DNA of 55,852 nt from Caldovatus aquaticus (GTDB lineage: Bacteria > Pseudomonadota > Alphaproteobacteria > Acetobacterales > Acetobacteraceae): assembly GCF_019458025.1 (NCBI RefSeq), contig NZ_JAHZUY010000016.1, positions 1 to 55,852 on the forward strand. Direction: 5' to 3'. Both the position numbers and the translations under genes were made by a program. Each line of letters starts with the position of its first letter. Positions within the stretch are counted from its first letter, which is position 1. The notes beneath the pieces are model-generated. The model searched no databases. It saw nothing but the letters and a program-made list of their open reading frames with translations, and was not told the DNA's origin. This document shows, piece by piece, positions 43,580 to 52,608 of this stretch.

Positions 43580-44458
43580 ATGTTCAAGGGATCGCTGGTG
43601 GCCCTGATCACCCCGATGCGCAGCGACGGGTCGGTGGACGAGAAGGCGTTCCAGGACCTGGTCGAGTGGCAGATCGCCGAGGGCACCGAGGGGCTGATCC
43701 CGGTCGGCACCACCGGCGAGAGCCCGACGCTCAGCCACGCCGAGCACATGCGGGTGGTCGAGCTCTGCGTCGAGGCGGCGCGACGGCGCGTCCCGGTGAT
43801 CGCCGGCACCGGCTCCAACAGCACGCGCGAGGCGATCGAGCTGACGCGGCACGCCAGGGAGGCGGGGGCGGACGCGGCGCTGATCGTCACCCCCTACTAC
43901 AACAAGCCGACGCAGGAGGGGCTCTACCTGCACTTCAAGGCGATCGCCGACGCCGTGGACCTGCCGATCGTCATCTACAACATCCCGCCGCGCAGCGTCA
44001 TCGACATGAGCGTCGAGACCATGGCGCGGCTCGCGAAGCACCCGAACATCGTCGGGGTCAAGGACGCGACCGCGAACCTCGCCCGGCCGCTGCACACGCG
44101 GCGCGCCTGCGGGCCCGAGTTCTGCCAGCTCTCGGGCGAGGACCACACGGCGGTCGCCTTCCTCGCCGCCGGCGGGCACGGCTGCATCAGCGTCACCGCC
44201 AACGTCGCGCCGCGGCTGTGCGCCGAGATGCACCGGGCCTGGCGCGAGGGCCGGGTCGGCGAGGCGATCGCGATCCAGGACCGGCTGCTGCCGCTGCACG
44301 ACGCGCTGTTCTGCGAGACCTCGCCCGCGCCGGTGAAGTACGCGGCCTCGCTGCTCGGCCGGACCAGCGAGTTCTGCCGCCTGCCGCTCGCGCCGCTCGC
44401 CGAGGCGAGCAAGGCGCGGGTGCGCGAGGCGATGCTCTCGGTCGGCCTGCTCAATTGA
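43580..44458 (+). CDS. dapA: 4-hydroxy-tetrahydrodipicolinate synthase
   Basis: Lysine/diaminopimelate pathway aldolase of 292 residues, condensing pyruvate with aspartate semialdehyde. [44 protein letters not shown] and the Schiff-base lysine in VGVKDATAN are intact. A weak promoter candidate, TTGTCC at 43519 with TAGCTT 17 bases on, precedes it. It overlaps smpB by one base (TGATG), as in many alphaproteobacteria. Confidence 0.97.
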   Translation: MFKGSLVALITPMRSDGSVDEKAFQDLVEWQIAEGTEGLIPVGTTGESPTLSHAEHMRVVELCVEAARRRVPVIAGTGSNSTREAIELTRHAREAGADAALIVTPYYNKPTQEGLYLHFKAIADAVDLPIVIYNIPPRSVIDMSVETMARLAKHPNIVGVKDATANLARPLHTRRACGPEFCQLSGEDHTAVAFLAAGGHGCISVTANVAPRLCAEMHRAWREGRVGEAIAIQDRLLPLHDALFCETSPAPVKYAASLLGRTSEFCRLPLAPLAEASKARVREAMLSVGLLN

Positions 44459-44946
44459 TGGCCGAGGCGGCGCGGAAGAAGGGGCTGATCAGCCACGGCG
44501 TCGTCGCGCAGAACCGCAAGGCGCGCCACGACTACGCGATCAAGGAGACGATCGAGGCCGGCCTCGCGCTGCTCGGGCCGGAGGTGAAGAGCCTGCGCGC
44601 CGGCCGCGCCACGCTCAGCGAGGCCTGGGCGGGGGAGCGCGACGGCGAGATGTGGCTGTTCAACGCCTACATCCCGGAATGGCAGGCCGGCAGCTTCATG
44701 GCGAAGTTCGAGCCGCGCCGGCCGCGCAAGCTGCTGCTGCACAAGCGGCAGATGCGGGCGCTGATCGGCGCGGTGACGCGCGAGGGGGCGACCCTGGTGC
44801 CGCTCGAGATCCGCTTCAACGAGCGCGGGCGGGCGAAGGTGCTGCTCGGCCTTGCCGAGGGCAAGAAGAAGCACGAGAAGCGCGCGGCGATCGCCGAGCG
44901 CGAGTGGCAGCGCGACAAGGCGCGGCTGATGCGGGAGAAGGGGTAG
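44458..44946 (+). CDS. smpB: SsrA-binding protein SmpB
   Basis: A 162-residue partner of tmRNA in trans-translation, rescuing stalled ribosomes. ISHGVVAQNRKARHDYAIKETIEAGLALLGPEVKSLRAGRA, LFNAYIPEW and the basic tail GKKKHEKRAAIAEREWQRDKARLMR that enters the mRNA channel are all present. It is translationally coupled to dapA. Confidence 0.97.
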   Translation: MAEAARKKGLISHGVVAQNRKARHDYAIKETIEAGLALLGPEVKSLRAGRATLSEAWAGERDGEMWLFNAYIPEWQAGSFMAKFEPRRPRKLLLHKRQMRALIGAVTREGATLVPLEIRFNERGRAKVLLGLAEGKKKHEKRAAIAEREWQRDKARLMREKG

Positions 44947-44953
44947 GGGCGCG

Positions 44954-44995
44954 GCGGGGCGCCGAAGGTCCGCCGCCGGCCTGGCGGCGCCCCGC
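44954..44995. terminator. Stem-loop between convergent smpB and gapR
   Basis: Perfect 10-bp arms GCGGGGCGCC (44954-44963) and GGCGCCCCGC (44986-44995), with an inner CCGCC/GGCGG pairing in the 22-base loop. No T-tract on either strand. Confidence 0.4.
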
Positions 44996-45006
44996 GCCGC
45001 GGCGGC

Positions 45007-45285
45007 TCACATCCCGAGCGCGCGCTTGTAGAGGTCGAGCAGGGTCTCCTGCTCCTCGATCTCGGCCGGCTCCTGCTTGCGCAGCCGCAGCACCTGGCGC
45101 AGCACCTTCACGTCGAAGCCGGCGCTCTTGGCCTCGGCGAAGATGTCCTTGATGTCGGAGGCGAGCGCCTTGCGCTCCTCCTCCAGACGCTCGATGCGCT
45201 CGACGATCGAGCGCAGCCGGTCGGCGGCGATGCCGCCCACCTCGCTGTCCTGTCCCTGCTGCTCCTTCTCGGCCACCTCGGCCAT
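45007..45285 (-). CDS. gapR: GapR family nucleoid-associated protein (DUF2312)
   Basis: A 92-residue coiled-coil DNA-binding protein. IAADRLRSIVERIERLEEERKALASDIKDIFAEAKSAGFDVKVLRQVLRLRK is the family core; in Caulobacter GapR encircles overtwisted, AT-rich DNA as a tetramer and aids replication. ATG 45285 with GGAGGGA six bases upstream is preferred to the ATG at 45339. It is followed on the same strand by nothing else; smpB converges on it. Confidence 0.93.
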   Translation of the reverse strand: MAEVAEKEQQGQDSEVGGIAADRLRSIVERIERLEEERKALASDIKDIFAEAKSAGFDVKVLRQVLRLRKQEPAEIEEQETLLDLYKRALGM

Positions 45286-45354
45286 CCGCGTCCCTCCGGC
45301 GCTGCCGCGCAGGGGGCGGGTGTAGCGGCGCTTCGCCACCGCCTCAATGCCCCC

Positions 45355-45666
45355 TCAATGCCCCGGATGCGACTGCGCGAACCTGGCCTTCTGCTCCGGC
45401 GTCGCCTCCTTCTGGTACTTCGCCCGCCACTCCTCGTAGGGCATGCCGTAGATGATCTCGCGCGCCTCGGGGTCGGAGAGCGCGATGCCCTTCCGCTCGG
45501 CGGCCTCGCGGTACCAGCGGCTCAGGCAGTTGCGGCAGAAGCCGGCGAGGTTCATCAGGTCTATGTTCTGCACGTCGGTCCGCGCCCGCAGGTGCTCGAC
45601 CAGGCGGCGGAAGGCGGCGGCCTCGAGCTCGGTGCGGGTGGCGGCGTCCATCTCGGGGACGGGCAT
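45355..45666 (-). CDS. DUF1244 family protein
   Basis: A 103-residue cytoplasmic protein of the DUF1244 family, function unknown. Core segments are LEAAAFRRLVEHLRARTDVQNIDLMNLAGFCRNCLSRWYREAAE and PEAREIIYGMPYEEWRAKYQKEATPEQ. The C-R-N-C cysteine pair suggests possible metal or redox use. ATG 45666 has GAGGAGG eight bases upstream. It lies 69 bp upstream of gapR on the same strand, so the two may be co-transcribed, and is divergent from the glycerate kinase gene. Confidence 0.9.
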   Translation of the reverse strand: MPVPEMDAATRTELEAAAFRRLVEHLRARTDVQNIDLMNLAGFCRNCLSRWYREAAERKGIALSDPEAREIIYGMPYEEWRAKYQKEATPEQKARFAQSHPGH

Positions 45667-45764
45667 GGGCGGGTCCTCCTCGGCGACGGGTCCCGCCATA
45701 GATGGTCCATCGGGGCGGCCTTGGCCATACTCCGCCCCGCCGGAGGGAGAGGGACGAGAGGCGC

Positions 45765-47051
45765 ATGGCGTGGAGCGATCGGGCGGCGCGCGACGCGCTG
45801 CGGCGGATGTTCGAGGCGGCGGTCAGGGCCGCCGACCCGCGCGCGGTGCTGGCGCGCCACCTGCCCGAGCCGCCGGCGCGGGGGCGGGTGGTGGTGGTCG
45901 GCGCCGGCAAGTCGGCGGCGGTGATGGCGCAGGCGGTCGAGGCCGCCTGGCCGGAGGTGCCGCTCTCCGGCCTGGTGGTGACGCGCTACGGCCACGCCGT
46001 GCCGACCCGGCGCATCGAGGTGGTGGAGGCCGCGCATCCCGTTCCCGACGCCGCCGGCGAGGCGGCGGCGCGGCGCATCCTCGAACGGGTGCGGGGGCTG
46101 TCGCCGGAGGACCTGGTGCTGGTGCTGATCTCGGGCGGCGGCTCGGCGCTGCTCGCCCTGCCGGCGCCGGGGCTGACGCTCGCCGACAAGCAAGCGGTGA
46201 ACCGCGCGCTGCTCGCCTGCGGCGCCACCATCCACGAGATGAACTGCGTCCGCCGCCACCTCTCGGCGATCAAGGGCGGGCGGCTCGCCGCGGCGGCGCA
46301 TCCGGCGCGGGTGGTCACGCTCGCCATCTCCGACGTGCCGGGGGACGATCCGGCGGTGATCGCCTCCGGCCCCACCGTGCCCGATCCCACCACCTTCGCC
46401 GAGGCGCGCGAGATCGTCGCCCGCTACGGCATCGCGCTGCCGGAGGCGGTGGCGCGGCATCTCGCGGCGGCGGAGGAGGAGACGCCGAAGCCGGGCGATG
46501 CGCGCCTCGCCCGCGCCGAGTTCCGCCTGATCGCGACGCCGCTGATGGCGCTCGAGGCGGCGGCGGAGGCGGCGCGCGGGCTCGGCCTCGCGCCGCTGAT
46601 CCTCGGCGACGCGCTGGAGGGCGAGGCGCGCGAGGTCGGCACGGTGCTCGCCGGCATCGCCCGCAGCGCGCGCGCGCACGGGCGGCCGCTGGCGCCGCCC
46701 GCGGTGCTGCTCTCGGGCGGCGAGACGACGGTGACGCTGCGCGCGCGCGCGCCGGGCAAGGGCGGGCGCAACAGCGAATGCGCGCTCGGCGCCGCGCTGG
46801 CGCTGGCCGGCGCACCCGGGATCTGGGCGCTGATGGCCGACACCGACGGCATCGACGGCGAGGGCGAGGCGGCGGGCGCGATCGTGGCGCCCGACACCCT
46901 CGCGCGCGCCCGCGCCGCGGGGCGCGATCCGCGCGCCGCGCTCGATGTGCACGACAGCGGCGCCCTGTTCGCTGCCCTCGGCGATGCGGTGGTGACCGGC
47001 CCGACGCTCACCAACGTCAACGACTTCCGTGCCCTGCTCGTCGTCGCCTGA
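45765..47051 (+). CDS. Glycerate 2-kinase (TtuD/GckA, DUF4147 family)
   Basis: A 428-residue enzyme that phosphorylates D-glycerate to 2-phosphoglycerate. Motifs are VVVVGAGKSAAVMAQAVE, TRYGHAVPTRRIEVVEAAHPVPD, LVLISGGGSALLALPAPGLTLADKQAVNRAL, ISDVPGDDPAVIASGPTVPD and GGETTVTLRARAPGKGGRNSE. It is followed 13 bp later by pyruvate kinase, an arrangement like ttuD-ttuE of tartrate use. The product would pass through enolase to PEP and pyruvate. Glycerate could come from tartrate, glyoxylate or the serine cycle; no such upstream genes are in the window. Confidence 0.93.
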   Translation: MAWSDRAARDALRRMFEAAVRAADPRAVLARHLPEPPARGRVVVVGAGKSAAVMAQAVEAAWPEVPLSGLVVTRYGHAVPTRRIEVVEAAHPVPDAAGEAAARRILERVRGLSPEDLVLVLISGGGSALLALPAPGLTLADKQAVNRALLACGATIHEMNCVRRHLSAIKGGRLAAAAHPARVVTLAISDVPGDDPAVIASGPTVPDPTTFAEAREIVARYGIALPEAVARHLAAAEEETPKPGDARLARAEFRLIATPLMALEAAAEAARGLGLAPLILGDALEGEAREVGTVLAGIARSARAHGRPLAPPAVLLSGGETTVTLRARAPGKGGRNSECALGAALALAGAPGIWALMADTDGIDGEGEAAGAIVAPDTLARARAAGRDPRAALDVHDSGALFAALGDAVVTGPTLTNVNDFRALLVVA

Positions 47052-47064
47052 CCACGGGAACCGC

Positions 47065-48501
47065 ATGCCGCCGAGCCGCACCCCGCTGCGCCGCCGCCGC
47101 CGCACCAAGATCGTCGCCACCCTCGGCCCGGCCTCCTCGACGCCGGAGGCGATCGAGCGGCTCTACCGCGCCGGCGCCGACGTGTTCCGGCTGAACTTCA
47201 GCCACGGCACGCAGGAGGACCACGCGGGCCGGATCGCCATGATCCGCGCCGTCGAGCGCAAGGTCGGCCGGCCGATCGGCATCCTCGCCGACGTGCAGGG
47301 GCCGAAGCTGCGCATCGGCCGCTTCGGCGGCGGGCGGGTGCACCTGCAGACCGGGCAGACCTTCCGCCTCGACCTCAACCCCACACCGGGCGATGCGCGC
47401 CGCGTGCAGCTCCCGCATCCGGAGATCATCGAGGCGGCGCAGATCGGCACCACGCTGCTGCTCGACGACGGCAAGCTGCGCCTGCGCGTGATCCACAAGC
47501 GCCCCGACCACCTGGAGACGGAGGTCGTGGTCGGCGGGCCGCTCTCCGACCGCAAGGGCGTGAACGTGCCGGACGTGGTGCTGCCGATCCCGGCGCTGAC
47601 CGAGAAGGACCGCGCCGACCTCGCCTTCGCGCTCGACCAGGGCATCGAGTATGTCGGCCTCTCCTTCGTCCAGCGCCCGGAGGACGTGGCGGAGGCGAAG
47701 GCGATCGCCGGCGGCCGCGCCTGGATCATGGTGAAGATGGAGAAGCCGCAGGCGGTCGAGAACCTGGATGCGATCCTCGCGATCACCGACTGCGTGATGG
47801 TGGCGCGCGGCGACCTCGGCGTGGAGCTGCCGCCGGAGGAGGTGCCGCTGGTGCAGAAGCGCATCGTCCGCGCCGCGCGCGCCGCCGGCAAGCCCGTGGT
47901 GGTCGCCACCCAGATGCTGGAGAGCATGATCAGCGCCCCGGCGCCGACCCGCGCCGAGGCCTCCGACGTCGCCACCGCGGTGTTCGACGGCGCGGACGCG
48001 GTGATGCTCTCGGCCGAGACCGCCGCCGGGCAGTACCCGTTCGAGGCGGTCAACATGATGGACCGCATCATCGCGCGCGTCGAGGCCGATCCCGGCTGGC
48101 GGATGCTGACCGACGCCAACCGGCCGGAGCCGGAGCGCAGCTCGGCCGGCGCCATCGCCACCGCGGCGCGGCAGGTGGCGCACACCATCGAGGCGCAGGC
48201 GATCGTCACCTTCTCCTCGACCGGCTCGACGACGCTGCGCGTGGCGCGCGAGCGGCCCGACTGCCCGATCCTCGGCCTGACCGCGAGCGAGGCGACCGCC
48301 CGCCGCATGGCGGTGATCTGGGGGGTGCATCCGCTGGTGGTGAGCGAGATCCACTCGATGAGCGAGATGGTCACGCGCGCGGTCCGCGCCGCGCAGCAGG
48401 AGGCGTTCGCCACCCATGGCGACGAGGTGGTGGTGACGGCGGGCGTGCCCTTCGGCATTCCCGGGACCACCAACTCGCTCCGCGTCGCGACGGTGAAATA
48501 G
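47065..48501 (+). CDS. pyk: Pyruvate kinase
   Basis: A glycolytic enzyme of 478 residues converting PEP and ADP to pyruvate and ATP. RTKIVATLGPASSTPEAIERLYRAGADVFRLNFSHG at the N terminus, LADVQGPKLRIG, the active-site lysine segment WIMVKMEKPQAVENLD, MVARGDLGVELPPEEVPLVQK and VVVATQMLESMISAPAPTRAEASDVATAVFDGADAVMLSAETAAGQYP are all conserved. The C-terminal domain is complete. Start ATG 47065 follows the glycerate kinase stop by 13 bp, so they form one unit. Confidence 0.97.
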   Translation: MPPSRTPLRRRRRTKIVATLGPASSTPEAIERLYRAGADVFRLNFSHGTQEDHAGRIAMIRAVERKVGRPIGILADVQGPKLRIGRFGGGRVHLQTGQTFRLDLNPTPGDARRVQLPHPEIIEAAQIGTTLLLDDGKLRLRVIHKRPDHLETEVVVGGPLSDRKGVNVPDVVLPIPALTEKDRADLAFALDQGIEYVGLSFVQRPEDVAEAKAIAGGRAWIMVKMEKPQAVENLDAILAITDCVMVARGDLGVELPPEEVPLVQKRIVRAARAAGKPVVVATQMLESMISAPAPTRAEASDVATAVFDGADAVMLSAETAAGQYPFEAVNMMDRIIARVEADPGWRMLTDANRPEPERSSAGAIATAARQVAHTIEAQAIVTFSSTGSTTLRVARERPDCPILGLTASEATARRMAVIWGVHPLVVSEIHSMSEMVTRAVRAAQQEAFATHGDEVVVTAGVPFGIPGTTNSLRVATVK

Positions 48502-48616
48502 CGTCCGCGCCGGAACGGCCGCGGCGGCCGGCTGACGGATCCGCGCGCGCGGAACCCGGCGCCGCGGGAGGCGTCTTGCCGCCCCGGGACCGCGAAAGCG
48601 GGAGAACGCGCAAGTG

Positions 48617-49090
48617 ATGCGGAACGGCAAGGACCTGGCGGCGGCGGCCGTCGCGATCGTGATGCTGGCGCTCGGCCCCGCCGCCGCGACGGCGGCGACG
48701 GAGCGCCAGGCCGAGGTGCGGCGGCCGGAGGCGGGACAGGCGGCGGGGCCGGCCGCCGCGGCGCGGCCGCCGCAGCGCGGCGAGGCCTCCTACTACCATC
48801 CGCGCTTTGCGGGTCGGCCCATGGCCAATGGCGAACCCTTCGACACCGGATCCGACTCGGCCGCGCACCGGACCCTGCCGCTCGGCACACGGGCCACGGT
48901 GACCAATCTCGAGAACGGCCGCACCGCGGAGGTCACGATCGAGGACCGCGGCCCCTACGTGCGCGGGCGGATCATCGACGTCTCGCCCGCGACGGCCGAG
49001 GAGCTCGGCATGCGCCGGTCCGGCACCGCGCCGGTGGAGGTCCGGCCGCTCGAGGTCCCGGGCCGGAGCGAGGGCGGGGAGCGGCGCTGA
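48617..49090 (+). CDS. RlpA-like double-psi beta-barrel protein
   Basis: An exported protein of 157 residues. A signal peptide (residues 1-27) is followed by an Ala/Pro linker and a RlpA-type double-psi beta barrel: GEASYYHPRFAGRPMANGEPFD, AAHRTLPLGTRATVTNLENGRTAEVTIEDRGPYVRGRIIDVSPATAEELGM. In the family, RlpA cleaves naked glycan strands at the septum. No lipobox and no SPOR domain are present, so it is a minimal, probably soluble form. ATG 48617 is preferred to GTG 48614. Confidence 0.9.
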   Translation: MRNGKDLAAAAVAIVMLALGPAAATAATERQAEVRRPEAGQAAGPAAAARPPQRGEASYYHPRFAGRPMANGEPFDTGSDSAAHRTLPLGTRATVTNLENGRTAEVTIEDRGPYVRGRIIDVSPATAEELGMRRSGTAPVEVRPLEVPGRSEGGERR

Positions 49091-49100
49091 CGGGCGCGGC

Positions 49101-50111
49101 TCAGGCCAGGCGGATCAGCCGCTTGCCCAGGTTCTCGCCGCGGTAGAGGCCGGCGATCGCGCCCGGCGCCTGCTCGATGCCCTCCAGGATCTCCTCGCGG
49201 TGGCGCAGCTTGCCGGCGCGCAGCCACGCGGCGAGCTGCGCGACCGCGGCCTCGAACCGCGCGGCGTGGTCGAAGAACAGGAAGCCCTCCATGCGGGCGC
49301 GCTTGACCAGCAGGTGGCGCTCGACGCGGGGGCCGAGCGGCGGCGGGTTCCAGCTCGCGACCGAGGCGGTGCCGCAGATGACGACGCGCGCGCGCACGGC
49401 GAGGTTGGCGAGCACCGCGTCGCTGATCGGCCCCGCGGTGTTGTCGAAATAGACGTCCACGCCCTTCGGGCAGGCGGCGGCGACCGCGCCGCGCAGGTCG
49501 CGCTCCGCCTTGTAGTCGATGGCGGCGTCGTAGCCGAACTCCTCGAGGCAGAGCCGCACCTTCTCGGGCCCGCCGGCGATGCCGACGGCACGGCAGCCGA
49601 GCAGCTTCGCGACCTGGCCCACCGTCGCGCCGACCGAGCCGGCGGCGGTCGAGACGACGACGGTCTCGCCGGGCTTCGGCTGGCCGACCTCGACCAGCCC
49701 GCAATAGGCGGTGATGCCGTTGAGGCCGAGCACGCCGAGCGCGGCGGAGAGCGGCAGATCCGCCTCGGCCACCCTGCGCACCACCTCGCGCCCGTCCGAA
49801 TCGGCGAAGTGCTGCCAGCCGAACAGGCCCATCACCCGCTCGCCGACCGCGTAACCGGGATGGCGGCTCTCGACCACCTCGCCGACGGCGAAGGCGCGCA
49901 TCACCTCGCCGATCCCGACGGGCTTCGAGTAGTTGGCCTCGGCGCTGACCCAGCCCCGCATGGCGGGGTCCACGGAGAGGAAGCGGTTGCGCACGCGGAA
50001 GCGGCCCTCGGCGAGCGGGGCGAGGGGCTCGTCCACGATCTCGAAGTGCTCGGCCTCGGGGATGCCGGCGGGGCGGCTCTTGAGGCGGACCTGGCGGTTG
50101 ATCTCGGGCAT
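49101..50111 (-). CDS. NADP-dependent oxidoreductase (MDR superfamily)
   Basis: A zinc-independent medium-chain reductase of 336 residues, like leukotriene B4 12-hydroxydehydrogenase/CurA-type NADPH enone reductases. It has FEIVDEPLAPLAEGRFRVRNRFLSVDPAMRGW, GVLGLNGITAYCGLVEVGQPKPGETVVVSTAAGSVGATVGQVAKLLGC with the nucleotide-binding AAGSVG, and VDVYFDNTAGPISDAVLANLAVRARVVICG. It probably reduces alpha,beta-unsaturated carbonyls with NADPH. It follows truA on the same strand by 51 bp, perhaps as the last gene of def-fmt-truA. Confidence 0.92.
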   Translation of the reverse strand: MPEINRQVRLKSRPAGIPEAEHFEIVDEPLAPLAEGRFRVRNRFLSVDPAMRGWVSAEANYSKPVGIGEVMRAFAVGEVVESRHPGYAVGERVMGLFGWQHFADSDGREVVRRVAEADLPLSAALGVLGLNGITAYCGLVEVGQPKPGETVVVSTAAGSVGATVGQVAKLLGCRAVGIAGGPEKVRLCLEEFGYDAAIDYKAERDLRGAVAAACPKGVDVYFDNTAGPISDAVLANLAVRARVVICGTASVASWNPPPLGPRVERHLLVKRARMEGFLFFDHAARFEAAVAQLAAWLRAGKLRHREEILEGIEQAPGAIAGLYRGENLGKRLIRLA

Positions 50112-50162
50112 CGGGCGGGTCTCCGCGTCGGGGTGCGGCGCAGGGATGCCCCGCGCCGCGGC

Positions 50163-50924
50163 TCAGCGCCAGTCCAGCGCCTCGGCGTAGCGCACGAAGG
50201 CGAGGACGAGCCCCTCCGCCGGCGCGGTCGGGCCGGCGCGCGCGCGGTCGCGCCCGTCGAGCACCGCGCGCGGCCAGGAGACGGGCCGCTTGCCGAGCCC
50301 CACCTCGACCAGCGTGCCGACCATGTTGCGGACCTGGTGGTGGAGGAAGCTCCGCGCCTCCGCCCGCACCACCACCTCCTCGCCGAGCCGCGACACCTCC
50401 AGCCGGTCGAGGGTGCGCAGCGCCGATCTCGCCTGGCAGGCGGCGGCGCGGTAGGCGGAGAAGTCGTGCCGGCCGAGCAGCGCCTGCGCCGCACGGTGCA
50501 TCGCCTCCGCGTCGAGCGGCCGCGGCACGTGCCAGACGCGGCCGCGGTCGAGCGCCGGACGCGCGGGGCGGTTGAGGATGCGGTAGCGGTAGCCGCGCAT
50601 CGTCGCCGAGAAGCGGGCCGACCATCCCGCCGGCGCGCGCGCCGCGCGCAGCACCGCGACCGGGTGCGGGCGGGTGTGGAAGTTGAGCGCCTCGCGCAGC
50701 CGCTCCGGCGGCAGGTCGGCGGCGATCTCGATCTGCGCCACCTGCCCCTCGGCGTGCACGCCGGCATCGGTGCGCCCGGCGGCGACGGAGGCGGGGGGCA
50801 CGCCGCCGTTCAGCCTCGCCGCGGCGGACTCGATCACCTCCTGCACCGAGAGGCCGTTCTCCTGCCGCTGCCAGCCGACGAAGGGCGCGCCGTCGTACTC
50901 GATCAGGAGCGCGTAGCAGGGCAT
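50163..50924 (-). CDS. truA: tRNA pseudouridine(38-40) synthase TruA
   Basis: A 253-residue enzyme that isomerises uridines 38-40 of the tRNA anticodon arm. YALLIEYDGAPFVGWQRQENGLSVQEVIE opens the protein, and the catalytic aspartate D53 is in AAGRTDAGVHAEGQVAQ. RALNFHTRPHPVAVL-type and FLHHQVRNMVGTLVEVGLGK segments follow. One base separates its ATG from the fmt stop. It is third in def-fmt-truA. Confidence 0.96.
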   Translation of the reverse strand: MPCYALLIEYDGAPFVGWQRQENGLSVQEVIESAAARLNGGVPPASVAAGRTDAGVHAEGQVAQIEIAADLPPERLREALNFHTRPHPVAVLRAARAPAGWSARFSATMRGYRYRILNRPARPALDRGRVWHVPRPLDAEAMHRAAQALLGRHDFSAYRAAACQARSALRTLDRLEVSRLGEEVVVRAEARSFLHHQVRNMVGTLVEVGLGKRPVSWPRAVLDGRDRARAGPTAPAEGLVLAFVRYAEALDWR

Positions 50925-50925
50925 G

Positions 50926-51840
50926 TCAGCCGAGCACCGTCCCGGGCGGCAGCGCGTAGCCGCGCAGGAACTCCTCCGCCGGCAGGGGCGCGCGGCCCGG
51001 GCGCTGCAGGCACAGCAGGCGCAGCGCCGTGCCGCCGCCGCAGGCGATGCGCGGCGTGGCGTCGAGCACCGTGCCGGGGCGCGCGCCCGGCTCGCCCGCG
51101 GCCGGCTCGGCGGCGAGCACGCGGATCGTCGTCCCGGCGTGCTCGAAGAAGGTGCCGGGCCAGGGATTGAGCGCGCGCACGCGGCGGTCGAGCGCGGCCG
51201 CGTCCTCCCTCCAGTCGAGCCGCCCGTCCGCCTTGGTGAGCTTCGGCGCGTAGGTCACGCCCTCCGCGGGCTGCGGCACCGCCGGCGGGTTCTCGGCGAG
51301 CGCGCGCAGGATCAGCTGCGCGCCGAGCTCGGCGAGCCTGTCGTGCAGCTCCTGCGCCGTGGTGCGCGGTCCGATCGGCACCGCCTCGCGCAGCAGGATC
51401 GGGCCGGTGTCGAGCCCCTCGTCCATGCGCATGATGGTGACGCCGGTCTCGGTATCGCCGGCGAGGATCGCCGCCTGGATCGGCGCCGCCCCGCGCCAGC
51501 GCGGCAGCAGCGAGGCGTGGATGTTGAGGCAGCCGCGGCGCGGCGCCTCGAGCATCGGCTTCGGCAGGAGCAGCCCGTAGGCGGCGACCACGGCGGCATC
51601 GAGATCGAGCGCGGCGAAGGCCTGGTGCTCCGCCGTCTCGCGCCTGAGCCGCGCCGGCGTGCGCACCGGCAGGCCGAGTTCCAGGGCCGCGCGGTGCACC
51701 GGGCAGGGCGTGGCGCGCTGGCCGCGCCCGGCCGGGCGCGGCGGCTGGGCGTAGACCATCGCCACCTCGTGCCCCGCCGCGACCAGCGCGCGCAGCGCCG
51801 GCACGCCGAAATCGGAGCTGCCCAGGAACGCCAGTCGCAT
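50926..51840 (-). CDS. fmt: Methionyl-tRNA formyltransferase
   Basis: A 304-residue enzyme that formylates initiator Met-tRNA from 10-formyl-THF. [84 protein letters not shown] and [29 protein letters not shown] are characteristic, including the catalytic N/H/D set. It lies 29 bp after def and 1 bp before truA. Confidence 0.96.
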   Translation of the reverse strand: MRLAFLGSSDFGVPALRALVAAGHEVAMVYAQPPRPAGRGQRATPCPVHRAALELGLPVRTPARLRRETAEHQAFAALDLDAAVVAAYGLLLPKPMLEAPRRGCLNIHASLLPRWRGAAPIQAAILAGDTETGVTIMRMDEGLDTGPILLREAVPIGPRTTAQELHDRLAELGAQLILRALAENPPAVPQPAEGVTYAPKLTKADGRLDWREDAAALDRRVRALNPWPGTFFEHAGTTIRVLAAEPAAGEPGARPGTVLDATPRIACGGGTALRLLCLQRPGRAPLPAEEFLRGYALPPGTVLG

Positions 51841-51869
51841 CGCCGCGCCCTCCGCCGGGCCCGCGCCGC

Positions 51870-52418
51870 CTAGGCCGCGCCGCGCGTCCTCGCCTTCAGC
51901 TCCTTGGCCAGCTTGCGCAGGATCATGTTGCGCCGCAGCGGGCTCAGGTGGTCCACGAACAGGATGCCGTCGAGATGGTCGATCTCGTGCTGCAGGCAGG
52001 CGGCGAGCAGGCCGTCGGCCTCCATCTCCCGCCGCGCCCCCGTCAGGTCCTGGAAGCGCACCTTCACCCGCGCCGGCCGCTCCACCTCGGCGTACTGGCC
52101 GGGCAGCGAGAGGCAGCCTTCCTCGCGCAGCGCCCGCTCCGCGCTCGCCGCCACCACCTCGGGGTTGACCAGCACGATCGGCGCGGGCTTGTCCTCCGGC
52201 TGCAGGTCCACGACGGCGAGCCGCAGCCCCACCCCGACCTGGGGCGCGGCAAGGCCGATCCCGGGCGCGGCGTACATGGCGGCGAACATGCGCGGCACCA
52301 GCGCCCGCACCGCCTCGGCGTCGCCCGGGCCGACTGCGCGCGCCTTGGCGCGCAGGCGCGGGTCGGGGACGAGGAGGATGGGCAGCGGTTCGGCGGCGGG
52401 GATGGCGGCGGCAGTCAT
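51870..52418 (-). CDS. def: Peptide deformylase
   Basis: A 182-residue metalloenzyme that removes the N-formyl group from new proteins. All three active-site motifs are intact: [19 protein letters not shown] and QHEIDHLDG, giving the Cys-His-His metal ligands and catalytic Glu. It is the first gene of the def-fmt-truA unit and is divergent from the second hsp20, with about 190 bp between. ATG 52418 gives the normal N-terminal length. Confidence 0.96.
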   Translation of the reverse strand: MTAAAIPAAEPLPILLVPDPRLRAKARAVGPGDAEAVRALVPRMFAAMYAAPGIGLAAPQVGVGLRLAVVDLQPEDKPAPIVLVNPEVVAASAERALREEGCLSLPGQYAEVERPARVKVRFQDLTGARREMEADGLLAACLQHEIDHLDGILFVDHLSPLRRNMILRKLAKELKARTRGAA

Positions 52419-52580
52419 CGTGATCCGGGAGGCGGGGCGGTCGCGTCCGCCCGCCCACGCCGCGCATGTAGCCCTCGCGCCACCCCCTTGCAACGCCGTG
52501 GCCGCCGGACAACATCCGCAACGGCGCGGGGTGCTTCGGGCCCCGCGGACGCCGGCCGGCACCGGCCGCGCGCGACGCGC

Positions 52581-52599
52581 TTCGCTCGCGACGAGGGGG
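52581..52599 (+). promoter_or_regulatory. ROSE-like RNA thermometer hairpin upstream of hsp20 copy 2
   Basis: UUCGCUCG (52581-52588) can pair with CGAGGGGG (52592-52599) across the three-base loop CGA. All positions pair except a single G opposite G, placed within the UYGCU-like strand facing the Shine-Dalgarno GAGGGGG. The GTG follows nine bases on. It mirrors the element at the first hsp20. The pairing was made by hand. Confidence 0.48.
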
Positions 52600-52608
52600 C
52601 AGACCGCC

